Source: Pseudomonas sp. RIT-PI-r (GTDB lineage: Bacteria > Pseudomonadota > Gammaproteobacteria > Pseudomonadales > Pseudomonadaceae). Taken from it: a stretch of DNA of 64,000 nt. A program made the translations under genes and the position numbers. The stretch is taken from positions 1 to 64,000 of the forward strand of contig NZ_LIGE01000004.1 in assembly GCF_001297015.1 (NCBI RefSeq), in the 5' to 3' direction. Positions 49,308-58,286 of the stretch are shown piece by piece (position 1 is the stretch's first letter; each line of letters opens with the position of its first letter). The notes under the pieces were generated by a model, which saw only the letters and a program-made list of their open reading frames with translations, did not search any database and was not told the DNA's origin.

Positions 49308-51005
49308 ATGATCGTAGGGATTGACCTGGGAACCACCAACAGCCTGGTCGCCGTCTGGCGTGGTGATGCCACCGAGTTGGTGCCCAATGCCCTGGGTCAG
49401 TTCCTGACACCGAGCGTTGTCGGCCTGGATGATCAGGGCCGGATTCTGGTCGGCCAAGCCGCGCGTGAGCGTCTGCACACCCATCCGCGTCTGACCGCGT
49501 CATTGTTCAAGCGCCACATGGGCAGCGCCACGGAAGTTTATCTGGCCGACAAAGCGTTTCGCCCGGAAGAGCTGTCCGCGCTGGTGCTCAAAAGCCTGAA
49601 AGAAGACGTCGAGCGCGCGTTTGGCGAAACCGTCACCGAAGCGGTGATCAGTGTTCCGGCCTACTTCAGCGACGCCCAGCGCAAGGCCACGCGGATCGCT
49701 GGTGAACTGGCCGGGCTGAAAGTCGAGAAGTTGATCAACGAACCGACTGCCGCCGCCCTCGCCTATGGGCTGCATCAGCGGGACAAGGAAACGTCGTTCC
49801 TGGTTTTCGACCTCGGTGGCGGCACGTTTGACGTGTCGATTCTGGAGCTGTTCGAAGGCGTGATGGAAGTCCGCGCCAGCGCTGGTGACAACTTCCTCGG
49901 CGGCGAAGACTTCGACACCGTGCTGCTTGAGCACTTCATCAGCCAGCAGCGTTCGGCCGCAGACTTCCCTGAGCGCAGCAGCGTCATCCAGCCGCTGCGT
50001 CGCGAGGCCGAGCGCGTGCGCAAGGCGCTGGGCCAGGACGACAGCGCCGAATTCCGCTTGCAACTCGGTGAGCGGCAGTGGACGCAAACCATCACCCAGC
50101 AACAGTTGGCGACGCTGTACATGCCGCTGCTCGAGCGCCTGCGCGCGCCGATTGAGCGGGCGCTGCGCGATGCGCGCATCCGTGTCAGCGACCTCGACGA
50201 GATTTTGCTGGTCGGCGGCACCACGCGCATGCCGCTGGTGCGCAAACTCGCTGCCGGGCTGTTCGGCAGGTTCCCGTCGATCACCCTCGACCCGGATCAG
50301 GTCGTGGCACAGGGCGCGGCCATTCAAGCAGCACTCAAAGCCCGCGCCGCCGCGCTGGAAGAAGTGGTGCTGACCGATGTCTGCTCCTACACGCTGGGGA
50401 TCGAGACCTCCACTCAGGTCGGCCGCAACTATGAGAGCGGCCACTACCTGCCGATCATCGAGCGCAACAGCATCGTCCCGGTCAGTCGGGTGAAAACCGT
50501 GTACACCCTGCACGACAATCAGGAACAGGTGGTCGTGCGCATCTTTCAGGGCGAAAGCCGTCTGGTCAAAGACAACGTGGCGCTCGGCGAACTGGACATC
50601 AAGGTGCCGAAACGCAAGGCCGGCGAAGTAGCCCTCGACGTGCGCTTCACCTACGACAACAACGGTCTGCTCGAAGCCCAGGTGAAAATCCCCCTGACTG
50701 GGCAACAGCATTCGCTGGTCATCGAGAACAACCCGGGCGTGCTGTCTCCCGAGGAAATCCAGCAACGCCTGCAGAACCTGGCACAGCTGAAGATTCATCC
50801 GCGCGAGCAACAGGTCAACACGCTACTGACTGCACGTCTGGAGCGCCTCTATCAGGAAAGCCTGGGTGATCTGCGTGATCTGATGGGCGATTGGGCCAAG
50901 CAATTCCAGATCGCCCTCGACTCTCAGGACGAGCGCCAGATCCGTGAAGTGCGCACTGACTTGAGCCGACGCCTGAGCGAACTTGATCGCACTCCGTGGC
51001 AATAA
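49308..51005 (+). CDS. hscC: Hsp70-family chaperone HscC
   Basis: 565 residues, shorter than DnaK. Phosphate loop DLGTTNS at 6-12, VINEPTAAALAYGL-type motif and DLGGGTFDVSIL intact, then a substrate-binding domain and a short lid. A specialised chaperone with its own J-protein partner, encoded immediately downstream (12-base gap). Confidence 0.93.
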   Translation: MIVGIDLGTTNSLVAVWRGDATELVPNALGQFLTPSVVGLDDQGRILVGQAARERLHTHPRLTASLFKRHMGSATEVYLADKAFRPEELSALVLKSLKEDVERAFGETVTEAVISVPAYFSDAQRKATRIAGELAGLKVEKLINEPTAAALAYGLHQRDKETSFLVFDLGGGTFDVSILELFEGVMEVRASAGDNFLGGEDFDTVLLEHFISQQRSAADFPERSSVIQPLRREAERVRKALGQDDSAEFRLQLGERQWTQTITQQQLATLYMPLLERLRAPIERALRDARIRVSDLDEILLVGGTTRMPLVRKLAAGLFGRFPSITLDPDQVVAQGAAIQAALKARAAALEEVVLTDVCSYTLGIETSTQVGRNYESGHYLPIIERNSIVPVSRVKTVYTLHDNQEQVVVRIFQGESRLVKDNVALGELDIKVPKRKAGEVALDVRFTYDNNGLLEAQVKIPLTGQQHSLVIENNPGVLSPEEIQQRLQNLAQLKIHPREQQVNTLLTARLERLYQESLGDLRDLMGDWAKQFQIALDSQDERQIREVRTDLSRRLSELDRTPWQ

Positions 51006-51016
51006 GGAGTCTGGCC

Positions 51017-52744
51017 ATGGATTGCTGGTCGGTGCTGCACCTGCACGATGACGCTGAAGCGCGCGACATCAAGCGCAGCTATGCGCGCTTGCTGAAAACC
51101 TTCCGCCCCGATGAGGATGCCGAAGGTTTCCAGCGCCTGCGCGAAGCCTACGAACAAGCGCTGGCGATTGCCCGGTGGCGCGTTGAAAACGCTGAGCCTG
51201 CCGACGAAGAAGATGTCGCCGTGGCCACGGCTTCCAGCGCCTTTGCCGCACTGGCAATCGATGCTGCGCTGGCAAACAAACATAGCCAACCGCAAAACAC
51301 CGCGTGGGATTTTGCCGATCTCGACTTTCCGCCCGTCAACCCGGCAGCCCCCGAGCCTTTTGCGCCGCCAGCGAAGGATGATGTTTTGCCTGTCGAGCCA
51401 CTGACGGCGGCTCCGGACACAGAGGCGTATGCGCTTGAAGTGCAGGCCGCACGGCAACTGCTTGAGGGGCTGTCGCCCGAAAATCTCGACAAGCGTTGGG
51501 ATCAGGCGCAACAGCAAGGCTGCGCCAAGGCCTTCGAAAGGCTGTTACTGCAATTGTGTTTTGAACAGCCACAACTGCGCAGCCCGGTGCTGAACTGGGC
51601 CGTCGAGCAACTTGGATGGTTGGGTCCGTGGCAGGACGTGCTGATCAATGATCGCCAGCATGAGGTTCTCGCCGAGAATCTGATGGCCGACTATCGAGAC
51701 AACCTGCAAGCGCTGCTCGAAAGCCAGAGCGAACGCGAATTTCTCAACGTGCTCAAACGCTACAGCGCCCAGCCGTGGCTGCAGGTATTCGATCGCCGCG
51801 AACAATGGCAGCAAACCCTGCTGCACTTGCTCAATGACAGCGAGTGGAGCGTGCCGCTGTTCGACCGCATCGGCCAACTGTTCGGCTGGGATCACAACAA
51901 AGGCCTGCACCCGCAACCGGACTGGCTCTGGGACACGTTGATCGAACGCTGCAATCAGGAAAGTTTCTACGACGATCTGCGCGCCAAGGCTGAAAGCGAC
52001 CGGATGTCGGCGGCCGACGTTCAGGCGGCCCATCTGTTGATCAACCCGCTCAAGCCGCTGCAGCAAAAGAAGCTGACAGACGTCTTTGGGAGGGATGAAT
52101 GGAAGGCCTGTTACGAGCTCTCGAACAAACTCAAATGGCGTTTTCCCGACCTGCTTGCCCGATTGCCCTACGCTGATGTTTTCTTCTGGCGGCGTTTCCT
52201 TCCACGTGCCATCGCCGCCGAAACCTGGGTACGGTTATGGACGGCGATTGCCTTGGCGCTGTGCCTGTTCTATCTGCCATCCCAACAAAAAACCGCCATG
52301 AACCTCGTCTTCATTCCGATGATATTTGCCTGCGTGCCGGTCTGGTTTTTTCGCATTGCACTGAGTTGGTGGGTGGTGCTCACGGCCCACGTGGTCCTGC
52401 CGGACCTGTGGCTCAGCGAGTGGCTGATTCCACGTAAATGGAACCCCTACACGCGATGGCTGGTGATACGCCACGGGGTTCCGCAGGGGGTCATGCTGCT
52501 GCTGTTTTCGCTGCTGCTCGGCCCGCTGGGGGCGCTCACTTACGTTGGCACGATGCTGATCGGGCGGGTACACAAACGCCGTATCGGTTCGCTCGATCCA
52601 GTGCTGAGCAGCCGCCGTCCTTGGCTGACCGCGCTGCACTGGGCGCATTTCAGTCCGCTGCAATTGCTGTTTCTGGTGGTGATGATTGCGATCATGGCGG
52701 CCAGCCGACTCGGTTACTCGCTCACTCAATTCATGCCTGGCTAA
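51017..52744 (+). CDS. J-domain-like membrane co-chaperone of HscC (DjlB/DjlC type)
   Basis: 575 residues. An N-terminal J-like helix pair (CWSVLHLHDDAEARDIKRSYARLLKTFRPDED) where the canonical HPD is RPD. A long middle of helical character, and three hydrophobic segments near the C-terminus (TAIALALCLFYLPS, FIPMIFACVPVWFFRIAL, LLLLFSLLLGPLGAL), so it is anchored in the membrane. The link to HscC follows the E. coli hscC-djl arrangement. GGAG lies upstream of the 51017 start; a longer frame from 50996 is possible. Confidence 0.8.
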   Translation: MDCWSVLHLHDDAEARDIKRSYARLLKTFRPDEDAEGFQRLREAYEQALAIARWRVENAEPADEEDVAVATASSAFAALAIDAALANKHSQPQNTAWDFADLDFPPVNPAAPEPFAPPAKDDVLPVEPLTAAPDTEAYALEVQAARQLLEGLSPENLDKRWDQAQQQGCAKAFERLLLQLCFEQPQLRSPVLNWAVEQLGWLGPWQDVLINDRQHEVLAENLMADYRDNLQALLESQSEREFLNVLKRYSAQPWLQVFDRREQWQQTLLHLLNDSEWSVPLFDRIGQLFGWDHNKGLHPQPDWLWDTLIERCNQESFYDDLRAKAESDRMSAADVQAAHLLINPLKPLQQKKLTDVFGRDEWKACYELSNKLKWRFPDLLARLPYADVFFWRRFLPRAIAAETWVRLWTAIALALCLFYLPSQQKTAMNLVFIPMIFACVPVWFFRIALSWWVVLTAHVVLPDLWLSEWLIPRKWNPYTRWLVIRHGVPQGVMLLLFSLLLGPLGALTYVGTMLIGRVHKRRIGSLDPVLSSRRPWLTALHWAHFSPLQLLFLVVMIAIMAASRLGYSLTQFMPG

Positions 52745-52842
52745 TCCTGCAGCACCCGCAAGACCTGTCACCCAACCGTCACATGACCTTGCTAGCGTCC
52801 GCCCGAAACATACTGAAACAATTAAGCTAAACGGGCTGAACG

Positions 52843-54537
52843 ATGAAAGACGAAACAGACGGCACTGATGCACCTGAATCAGACAACCCGACCGACACCA
52901 GTCGCCGCCGTTTCCTCGGCGGCGTTGCGGTGCTCGGTGTCGGTGCCACGCTGGCCGGGTGTGGCAGCGCCAGCGATCAACCGGGCAAACCGGTCGAGCG
53001 CCCGCTGACGCCCGCCGAGCTGGACAAGGCCCTGCGCGACCAAGTGAAAACCGTGGTGGTGATCTACGCCGAAAACCGCAGCTTCAATAACCTGTTCGGT
53101 GATTTCCCCGGTGTCGAAAAACCGCTGTCAGCGCTCAAGCCTGCCGACTATCAACAACGGGACCGCGACGGCTCGCTGCTGCAAACCCTGCCGCCCGTCT
53201 GGGGCGGCGTGCTGCAAATCGGCCCGCAAACCCTCGATGGCGTGACTTATCCCAGCGCCACGCAGTTTCAGCAAAACCTGCCCAACGCGCCCTTCGCCCT
53301 CAAAGGTCCGAACGCTGAAGACTTGCCGTTCGGTCTGGTGACCCGCGATTTGTGGCATGTGTTCTATCAGAATCAGATGCAGATCAACGGTGGCAGGAAC
53401 GACGGCTTTGTCGCTTGGGCCGACTCCGGCGGTTTAACCATGGGCCACTACGCCCAGAGCCGTTATTCCCTGCGCCTGTGGGACGTCGCTCAGGAATTCG
53501 TGCTGTGCGACAACTTCTTCCAGGGCGCCTTCGGTGGCTCATTCCTCAATCACCAGTATCTGATCAGCGCCACCGCGCCGTTCTATCCGGACGTTGCCAA
53601 TTCCGTGGCCAAATCACAGATCGCCGCGCTGCAAAGCGATGATCCCGCCGATCCGCGTCTCAAGCCGCTGGACGCATCGCCGGCCAGCGCCATGACCGGT
53701 CCACCGCAGTTCGGCCCGAGCGCATTGACCCCGGATGGCTTCGGCGTCAACACCCTCGCCCCGCCCTACTGGCCAACCTGGCTTCGCGACCCTGAGCGCC
53801 CGGCGTATTCGAAAGCGGATCTGCCCAACGTCATGGTGCCGCAGACCCACGAACACATCGGCGACAAGCTGTCGAAAAACAACATCGATTGGGCTTGGTA
53901 CGCCGGCGCTTGGCAAGCGACGCTGGATCAATACAAGGACTCCGGTGGCATACCAAAGATTCCTAATTTTCAGTATCACCACCAGCCGTTCAACTACTTC
54001 AAGCAGCAAGGGCCGGAAAACCCGCAAGAGCGCAATAAACGCCTGCGCGATGCCGGCCTGGGCGACGAGTCGAGCAGCAATAAATTCTTCGCCGACGCCG
54101 AGGCCGGCCAGTTGCCTGCGGTGAGTTTCTACAAACCTCAGGGTAATCTGAACATGCACGCCGGTTATGCCGACGTGGCCTCCGGGGATCGGCACATCGT
54201 CCGCGCGCTGAAAGTCCTGCGCGAGAGCCCGCAGTGGCAAAACATGGTGGTGATCGTCACGGTCGACGAGAACGGCGGCTGGTGGGATCACGTCGCGCCG
54301 CCCAAGGGTGACCGCTGGGGTCCGGGCTCGCGTGTGCCAGCGCTGGTGGTGTCGCCGTTTGCACGCAAGGGCACGGTGGATCACACTGTCTACGACACCG
54401 CATCGATCCTGCGCCTGATTACCCGGGTATTCCAGCTCGAAACGCTCGACGGCCTCAAGCAGCGCGATGAGGCGATGATCGCCCGAGGGCAGAAACCGAT
54501 GGGTGACCTGACCAACGCCCTGCATTTTCATGCCTGA
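52843..54537 (+). CDS. acpA: AcpA-type acid phosphatase / phosphoesterase, Tat lipoprotein
   Basis: 564 residues. Twin-arginine signal SRRRFLGG at about 20-27 and a lipobox LAGC at 37-40, so exported folded and probably lipid-anchored. The catalytic phosphoesterase motif VIYAENRSFNNLFGDFPG is present, and NGGWWDHVAPP near the end binds metal. Family includes Francisella AcpA and phospholipase C-like enzymes; the exact substrate is unknown. Confidence 0.87.
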   Translation: MKDETDGTDAPESDNPTDTSRRRFLGGVAVLGVGATLAGCGSASDQPGKPVERPLTPAELDKALRDQVKTVVVIYAENRSFNNLFGDFPGVEKPLSALKPADYQQRDRDGSLLQTLPPVWGGVLQIGPQTLDGVTYPSATQFQQNLPNAPFALKGPNAEDLPFGLVTRDLWHVFYQNQMQINGGRNDGFVAWADSGGLTMGHYAQSRYSLRLWDVAQEFVLCDNFFQGAFGGSFLNHQYLISATAPFYPDVANSVAKSQIAALQSDDPADPRLKPLDASPASAMTGPPQFGPSALTPDGFGVNTLAPPYWPTWLRDPERPAYSKADLPNVMVPQTHEHIGDKLSKNNIDWAWYAGAWQATLDQYKDSGGIPKIPNFQYHHQPFNYFKQQGPENPQERNKRLRDAGLGDESSSNKFFADAEAGQLPAVSFYKPQGNLNMHAGYADVASGDRHIVRALKVLRESPQWQNMVVIVTVDENGGWWDHVAPPKGDRWGPGSRVPALVVSPFARKGTVDHTVYDTASILRLITRVFQLETLDGLKQRDEAMIARGQKPMGDLTNALHFHA

Positions 54538-54656
54538 AGTCGCACCCTGTGCAGCGCTGAAAAAAACTGCCATTGACGGCTTCTCTGCGCAACACGGCTG
54601 ATCCACTATGAGGCGCCCCCGACCTATGGGGAACCCACGCTGAAAAGGATCTGAGC

Positions 54657-55838
54657 ATGTTCAAAATCGCAGGACTCACGCCCACCGCCCTGACCCTCGC
54701 CGCGCTCACACTGAGCGCGGCCGCCCACGCCGATGTCGATCTGAAACTGGGCAGCACCGAACGCGTCACCCGCCTCTTCGCCTACCCCAACAACTGCAGC
54801 GTGATCTGCTACCGCAACTGGACCCTGGAACAGACCGTCGCCCATTACCTGACCCAGAGCGTGCAGCGCGACGGTTATGCCGCAGCGAAGGTCCTGGTGA
54901 AAACCGATAACGACCAGCTCTACGCTGAAATCAGTGGCGTGCCGAAGGGCTATGACAAGCCGTTGTCGGCGTTGCTCGACGCGGGAGATCTGGCCTACAC
55001 CGGCGCCAGCAAGCTCAACGCCGACGGCAAGTGGGCGTACAGCTGGTATCTGTTCCTGCCACTGGGCATGGCGCTGGAAAATCGCAAGAGTGTCGAGTTG
55101 CTGCACTTCCCGCCAGACTATTCACTGACTCAAGCGCAGGATTATCTGCGCTCCAACACCACTGATCGCTGGGCAACACTACTCACCGACAACGGTATTC
55201 CGGCTGACCAGACGCCGGCCTTCCAGACCATCATTGACATCGCCCCGATCGCCGCGCCATCCAGCGCGGGCAAGGATCTGGAAGGTGTCTACGACTACTT
55301 CAAGGACTATCAGACCACGCTGGTCAAACAGTTCAGCCAGACCGCCGCCGGCACTACCTTGCCGATGGTGGCGTTCGGTGCGCCGGTGCGAAACTGGATC
55401 AAGCAGCAATACGGGCCGACTGTGAATGTGCTGGGCCTGGCAACCATCAGTCCGAGCGAAGGTGTGAAAGTGCCGGTACTGGGTTCAAACCATCCGAGCT
55501 ACATCTGGTACGCCGCTGACCCGGCAAGCTACGACGGCGATGAGACCAAGGCGGATGCAGCCGGCCTGAAGGTCATGGGCCAGGATCTGAGCGCTGCCTG
55601 CTGGCAGGCCGGCATGGGCAGCAAACCGGGGAGCGATGCCCAAACCACGCTGACCAATTGCACTCAAACCTGGCAGGTGACGCAGAAAATCAAAACCTGC
55701 GAGCTGTTCTACACCTCGATCCGCAACCTGACTGCGGAACAAGCTGCAAGCAAGTGTGCGACGCCACCAATCAAGGCGCAGTTGCAGCAACTGAAGAGCG
55801 CATTGCCCGCCACCGCCATTCCCGCCCCACACCTGTAA
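54657..55838 (+). CDS. Periplasmic protein of unknown function
   Basis: 393 residues, signal peptide (TPTALTLAALTLSAAAHA, cleavage near 26). Mature protein contains six cysteines (NNCSVICYRNW near the start; ACWQAG, NCTQ, KTCELF and SKCATPP at the end), probably disulphides. No catalytic motif recognised. AAGGA lies eight bases before the start, and it follows the acpA-like gene by 120 bases. Confidence 0.7.
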   Translation: MFKIAGLTPTALTLAALTLSAAAHADVDLKLGSTERVTRLFAYPNNCSVICYRNWTLEQTVAHYLTQSVQRDGYAAAKVLVKTDNDQLYAEISGVPKGYDKPLSALLDAGDLAYTGASKLNADGKWAYSWYLFLPLGMALENRKSVELLHFPPDYSLTQAQDYLRSNTTDRWATLLTDNGIPADQTPAFQTIIDIAPIAAPSSAGKDLEGVYDYFKDYQTTLVKQFSQTAAGTTLPMVAFGAPVRNWIKQQYGPTVNVLGLATISPSEGVKVPVLGSNHPSYIWYAADPASYDGDETKADAAGLKVMGQDLSAACWQAGMGSKPGSDAQTTLTNCTQTWQVTQKIKTCELFYTSIRNLTAEQAASKCATPPIKAQLQQLKSALPATAIPAPHL

Positions 55839-55851
55839 CCGGTGATATGTC

Positions 55852-55881
55852 TTCCCGTGTCAGCCTTTGCTGACGCGGGAA
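55852..55881. repeat. Inverted repeat after the unknown periplasmic gene
   Basis: TTCCCGTGTCAGC / GCTGACGCGGGAA with a 4-base loop and one mismatch. There is no T-run after it, so I do not call it a terminator with confidence. Confidence 0.45.
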
Positions 55882-56015
55882 TGCGCTCATTACGCCTGTC
55901 AGATCTGACAGTAGACCGCTACTGTCGCATACACGAAAATTCGATCCACAATCCGTTGCAGGACTGACATGACGTCAGCCAAAGGAAGTCGCAGCCCCTG
56001 ACGACAAGGATCGTT

Positions 56016-56528
56016 ATGAACAGTCACGCACTCGCCAGCGATGCTCGCGATACCGAAGGCATTTACCCGTTCGCCGGCCTGCCGGTTCGCCTCGGTTTTC
56101 CGTCGAGCAGCGACTTCGAAATAGTCCTCGATAACCACTGCCATGCGGTGGCCATCGCCGCGCGCCGGGATTTTCCGCGTACCGGCCGCATGTGCCGGGT
56201 TTCCGGGCAATTGTTGCCCTATCGCTGCCGACAGACTCGACAGCTGCTCTCAGGCATCCACGTCTACGACCCGCGCTTTTGCGGGCTGCTGGAACACGCT
56301 TGCGACCCGAACGTATTTCTCGACATGAGCGAGCTGTGGTTGTGGGCGTTGAAAGATATCCACAGGGGCGAGCGGCTGACCATCGATTACGCCGCCACCG
56401 AAGACAAACTGCTGCAACAGTTCGCCTGTGAGTGCGGCTCGACAAAGTGTCGCGGGTGGATCACAGGTTACGACGAACCACCCAGTATCGAAGGCCACGC
56501 CTTTCTGCAACGCTTGTGGAGCCACTAG
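56016..56528 (+). CDS. SET-domain protein-lysine methyltransferase-like
   Basis: 170 residues. SET elements: ACDPNVFLDMSELWLWALKDIHRGERLTIDYAATED contains the pseudoknot-type motif near residues 93-128, and a post-SET cysteine cluster CECGSTKCRGWI at 138-149. Eukaryote-like histone methyltransferases use this fold; the bacterial substrate is unknown. Ribosome binding site AAGGA eight bases upstream. Confidence 0.85.
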   Translation: MNSHALASDARDTEGIYPFAGLPVRLGFPSSSDFEIVLDNHCHAVAIAARRDFPRTGRMCRVSGQLLPYRCRQTRQLLSGIHVYDPRFCGLLEHACDPNVFLDMSELWLWALKDIHRGERLTIDYAATEDKLLQQFACECGSTKCRGWITGYDEPPSIEGHAFLQRLWSH

Positions 56529-56539
56529 CGTCTCGCTGA

Positions 56540-57184
56540 TTACGGCGCGCCAACCGGGCGCAAACGATATTGCGGCGGCAATTGTTCGAAACCACTGATG
56601 GTGGTGTTCAGACTTTTCCAGCGACCATCCTTGATGCCGTAGATGCAGCCGTGAATCGACAGGCTCTGCCCGCGATGCCAGGCGTTCTGGATGATGCTGG
56701 TGTGCGCGACGTTGGCCACTTGCTGGATCACGTTGAGTTCGCACATGCGATCGACCTGTTCTTCTTCGGTCGGCAGCTTGGCCAGCTCTTCGCGTTTTTC
56801 GTAGTACAGATCGCGGATCGAGCGCAGCCAGCCGTCGATGAGGCCGAACTGGCGATCCTGCATCGACGCACGCACACCACCGCAACCATAGTGTCCGGTG
56901 ACGAGGATGTGTTTGACCTTGAGTACGTCGACCGCGTACTGGATCACCGACAGGCAGTTGAGGTCGGTGTGCAGCACCACGTTGGCAACGTTGCGGTGCA
57001 CGAACAGATCGCCCGGCAGCATGCCGACGATTTCGTTGGCCGGCACGCGGGCGTCGGAACAGCCGATCCACAGGTATTCAGGGGTTTGCTGACGCGCCAG
57101 CTTGGCGAAGAAATCCGGGTCTTCCTTGGTGATCGCGTCAGCCCAACGCTCGTTGTTATCAATCAGGTCTTGTAAGTCATGCAT
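56540..57184 (-). CDS. can: Beta-class carbonic anhydrase
   Basis: 214 residues. Zinc ligands Cys in WIGCSDARVPA, His and Cys in VTGHYGCGG. Converts CO2 to bicarbonate. Start at 57184 (MHDLQDLIDNNERWADAI) matches the family; the frame from 57199 adds five residues. Convergent with the SET gene. Confidence 0.94.
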   Translation of the reverse strand: MHDLQDLIDNNERWADAITKEDPDFFAKLARQQTPEYLWIGCSDARVPANEIVGMLPGDLFVHRNVANVVLHTDLNCLSVIQYAVDVLKVKHILVTGHYGCGGVRASMQDRQFGLIDGWLRSIRDLYYEKREELAKLPTEEEQVDRMCELNVIQQVANVAHTSIIQNAWHRGQSLSIHGCIYGIKDGRWKSLNTTISGFEQLPPQYRLRPVGAP

Positions 57185-57325
57185 GCTGTAAGGCCTCAAG
57201 AAAGATGCGCTGGTATGACAGACGACCGCCCGTCGGGGTCACGCCGCCACCGCAAGTGATTTCATTGGAATTCTCGTGTGCCCGGTGAGTCCACCTAAGT
57301 AAGGCCCACAGTATGAGGATTTGCC

Positions 57326-57730
57326 ATGACTGATTCACGACGCCCTTACGATGCGGTGCAACCGGAACCCATCGATGATAACGAAGACCGCATGGGTTCG
57401 GTGCATGAGCTGGATTTCGATGAAGACGAGCCGAGCGCGAAGATCGGTGATGAGATCCCGCAGCGTGAGCGCGAGCAGTTGATGCCCAACGAGCGCGTGC
57501 GTGAGGCGGGCATGACCGGGGCATCGGTCAGTGATCATGAGCCGACGGACGATGACCTGAGCCCGGAAACGCTGATTCATGAAGACGGTGCGCGGGATGC
57601 CGAGGAAGCGGGTCAAGGCAATCAGGCGGATTGGGATTTGAGCATTGTCGATGAGGATGACATTGGCGGAGGTAATGGACTGGATGAAGCGGAGCTGGCG
57701 CAGCGGGATCCGCTGGATGGCAACCGCTAA
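57326..57730 (+). CDS. Acidic low-complexity conserved protein
   Basis: 134 residues, strongly acidic (runs of D and E throughout; about one in four residues). No hydrophobic core and no motif, so probably disordered. By position it corresponds to the P. aeruginosa gene next to rimI. It has been labelled serine kinase/phosphatase in some annotations, for which I see no support. AGGA ribosome binding site upstream. Confidence 0.75.
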   Translation: MTDSRRPYDAVQPEPIDDNEDRMGSVHELDFDEDEPSAKIGDEIPQREREQLMPNERVREAGMTGASVSDHEPTDDDLSPETLIHEDGARDAEEAGQGNQADWDLSIVDEDDIGGGNGLDEAELAQRDPLDGNR

Positions 57731-57745
57731 CAGACGCGCCTTCCC

Positions 57746-57827
57746 GTAGGCGCTGCCGAAGGCTGCGATCTTTTGATCTTGGTCATAACATCAAAAGCAA
57801 AAGATCGCAGCCTTCGGCAGCTCCTAC
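57746..57827. repeat. REPIN-like hairpin, GAAGGCTGCGATCTTTTGATC family
   Basis: GTAGGCGCTGCCGAAGGCTG and the inverse CAGCCTTCGGCAGCTCCTAC, outward-facing, between convergent genes. Confidence 0.8.
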
Positions 57828-57833
57828 AGGTCA

Positions 57834-58286
57834 TTAGTCAACCAGGGTGCAGGCCATGACCACCGCGTCTTCACGCCCGCCCACCGCCGGATAATAATCC
57901 CGGCGCCGGCCAATCTCGTTGAAGCCATAACGCTCATACAACTTGAACGCGCCCGTATTGCTGTCACGCACTTCCAGAAAACATTCCCGCGCCGAAGCCG
58001 CATATGCCCGCGACATCAGATGCTCAAGCAACGTCAGCCCCAGCCCGCGCCCCTGATTCTCGGGTTTGACGGTGATATTGAGCAGATGCGCCTCATCCAG
58101 AATGATCTGTACCACGCCGTGACCGACCTGTTGCTCACCTTCGAACATCAGCCAGATCTGATACTTGCCCAGCCCATCGAGAAAGATCCCGCGAGTCCAC
58201 GGATGGCTGTAAGCGGCGTACTCGATTTTCAGCACGGTTTCCAGATCCGCCTCGGTCATCGGGCGGAACGATACAGCGTCACTCAT
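57834..58286 (-). CDS. rimI: Ribosomal protein S18-alanine N-acetyltransferase
   Basis: 150-residue GNAT enzyme that acetylates the N-terminus of S18. Acetyl-CoA motif ENQGRGLGLTLLEHL and the C-terminal LYERYGFNEIGRRRDYYP are present. Overlaps the holD gene by 8 bases, so both are made together, as in E. coli holD-rimI. Confidence 0.93.
   Translation of the reverse strand: MSDAVSFRPMTEADLETVLKIEYAAYSHPWTRGIFLDGLGKYQIWLMFEGEQQVGHGVVQIILDEAHLLNITVKPENQGRGLGLTLLEHLMSRAYAASARECFLEVRDSNTGAFKLYERYGFNEIGRRRDYYPAVGGREDAVVMACTLVD

Noticed and set aside
55852..55881. Intrinsic terminator after the unknown periplasmic gene
   Set aside because: Good hairpin but no T-run.
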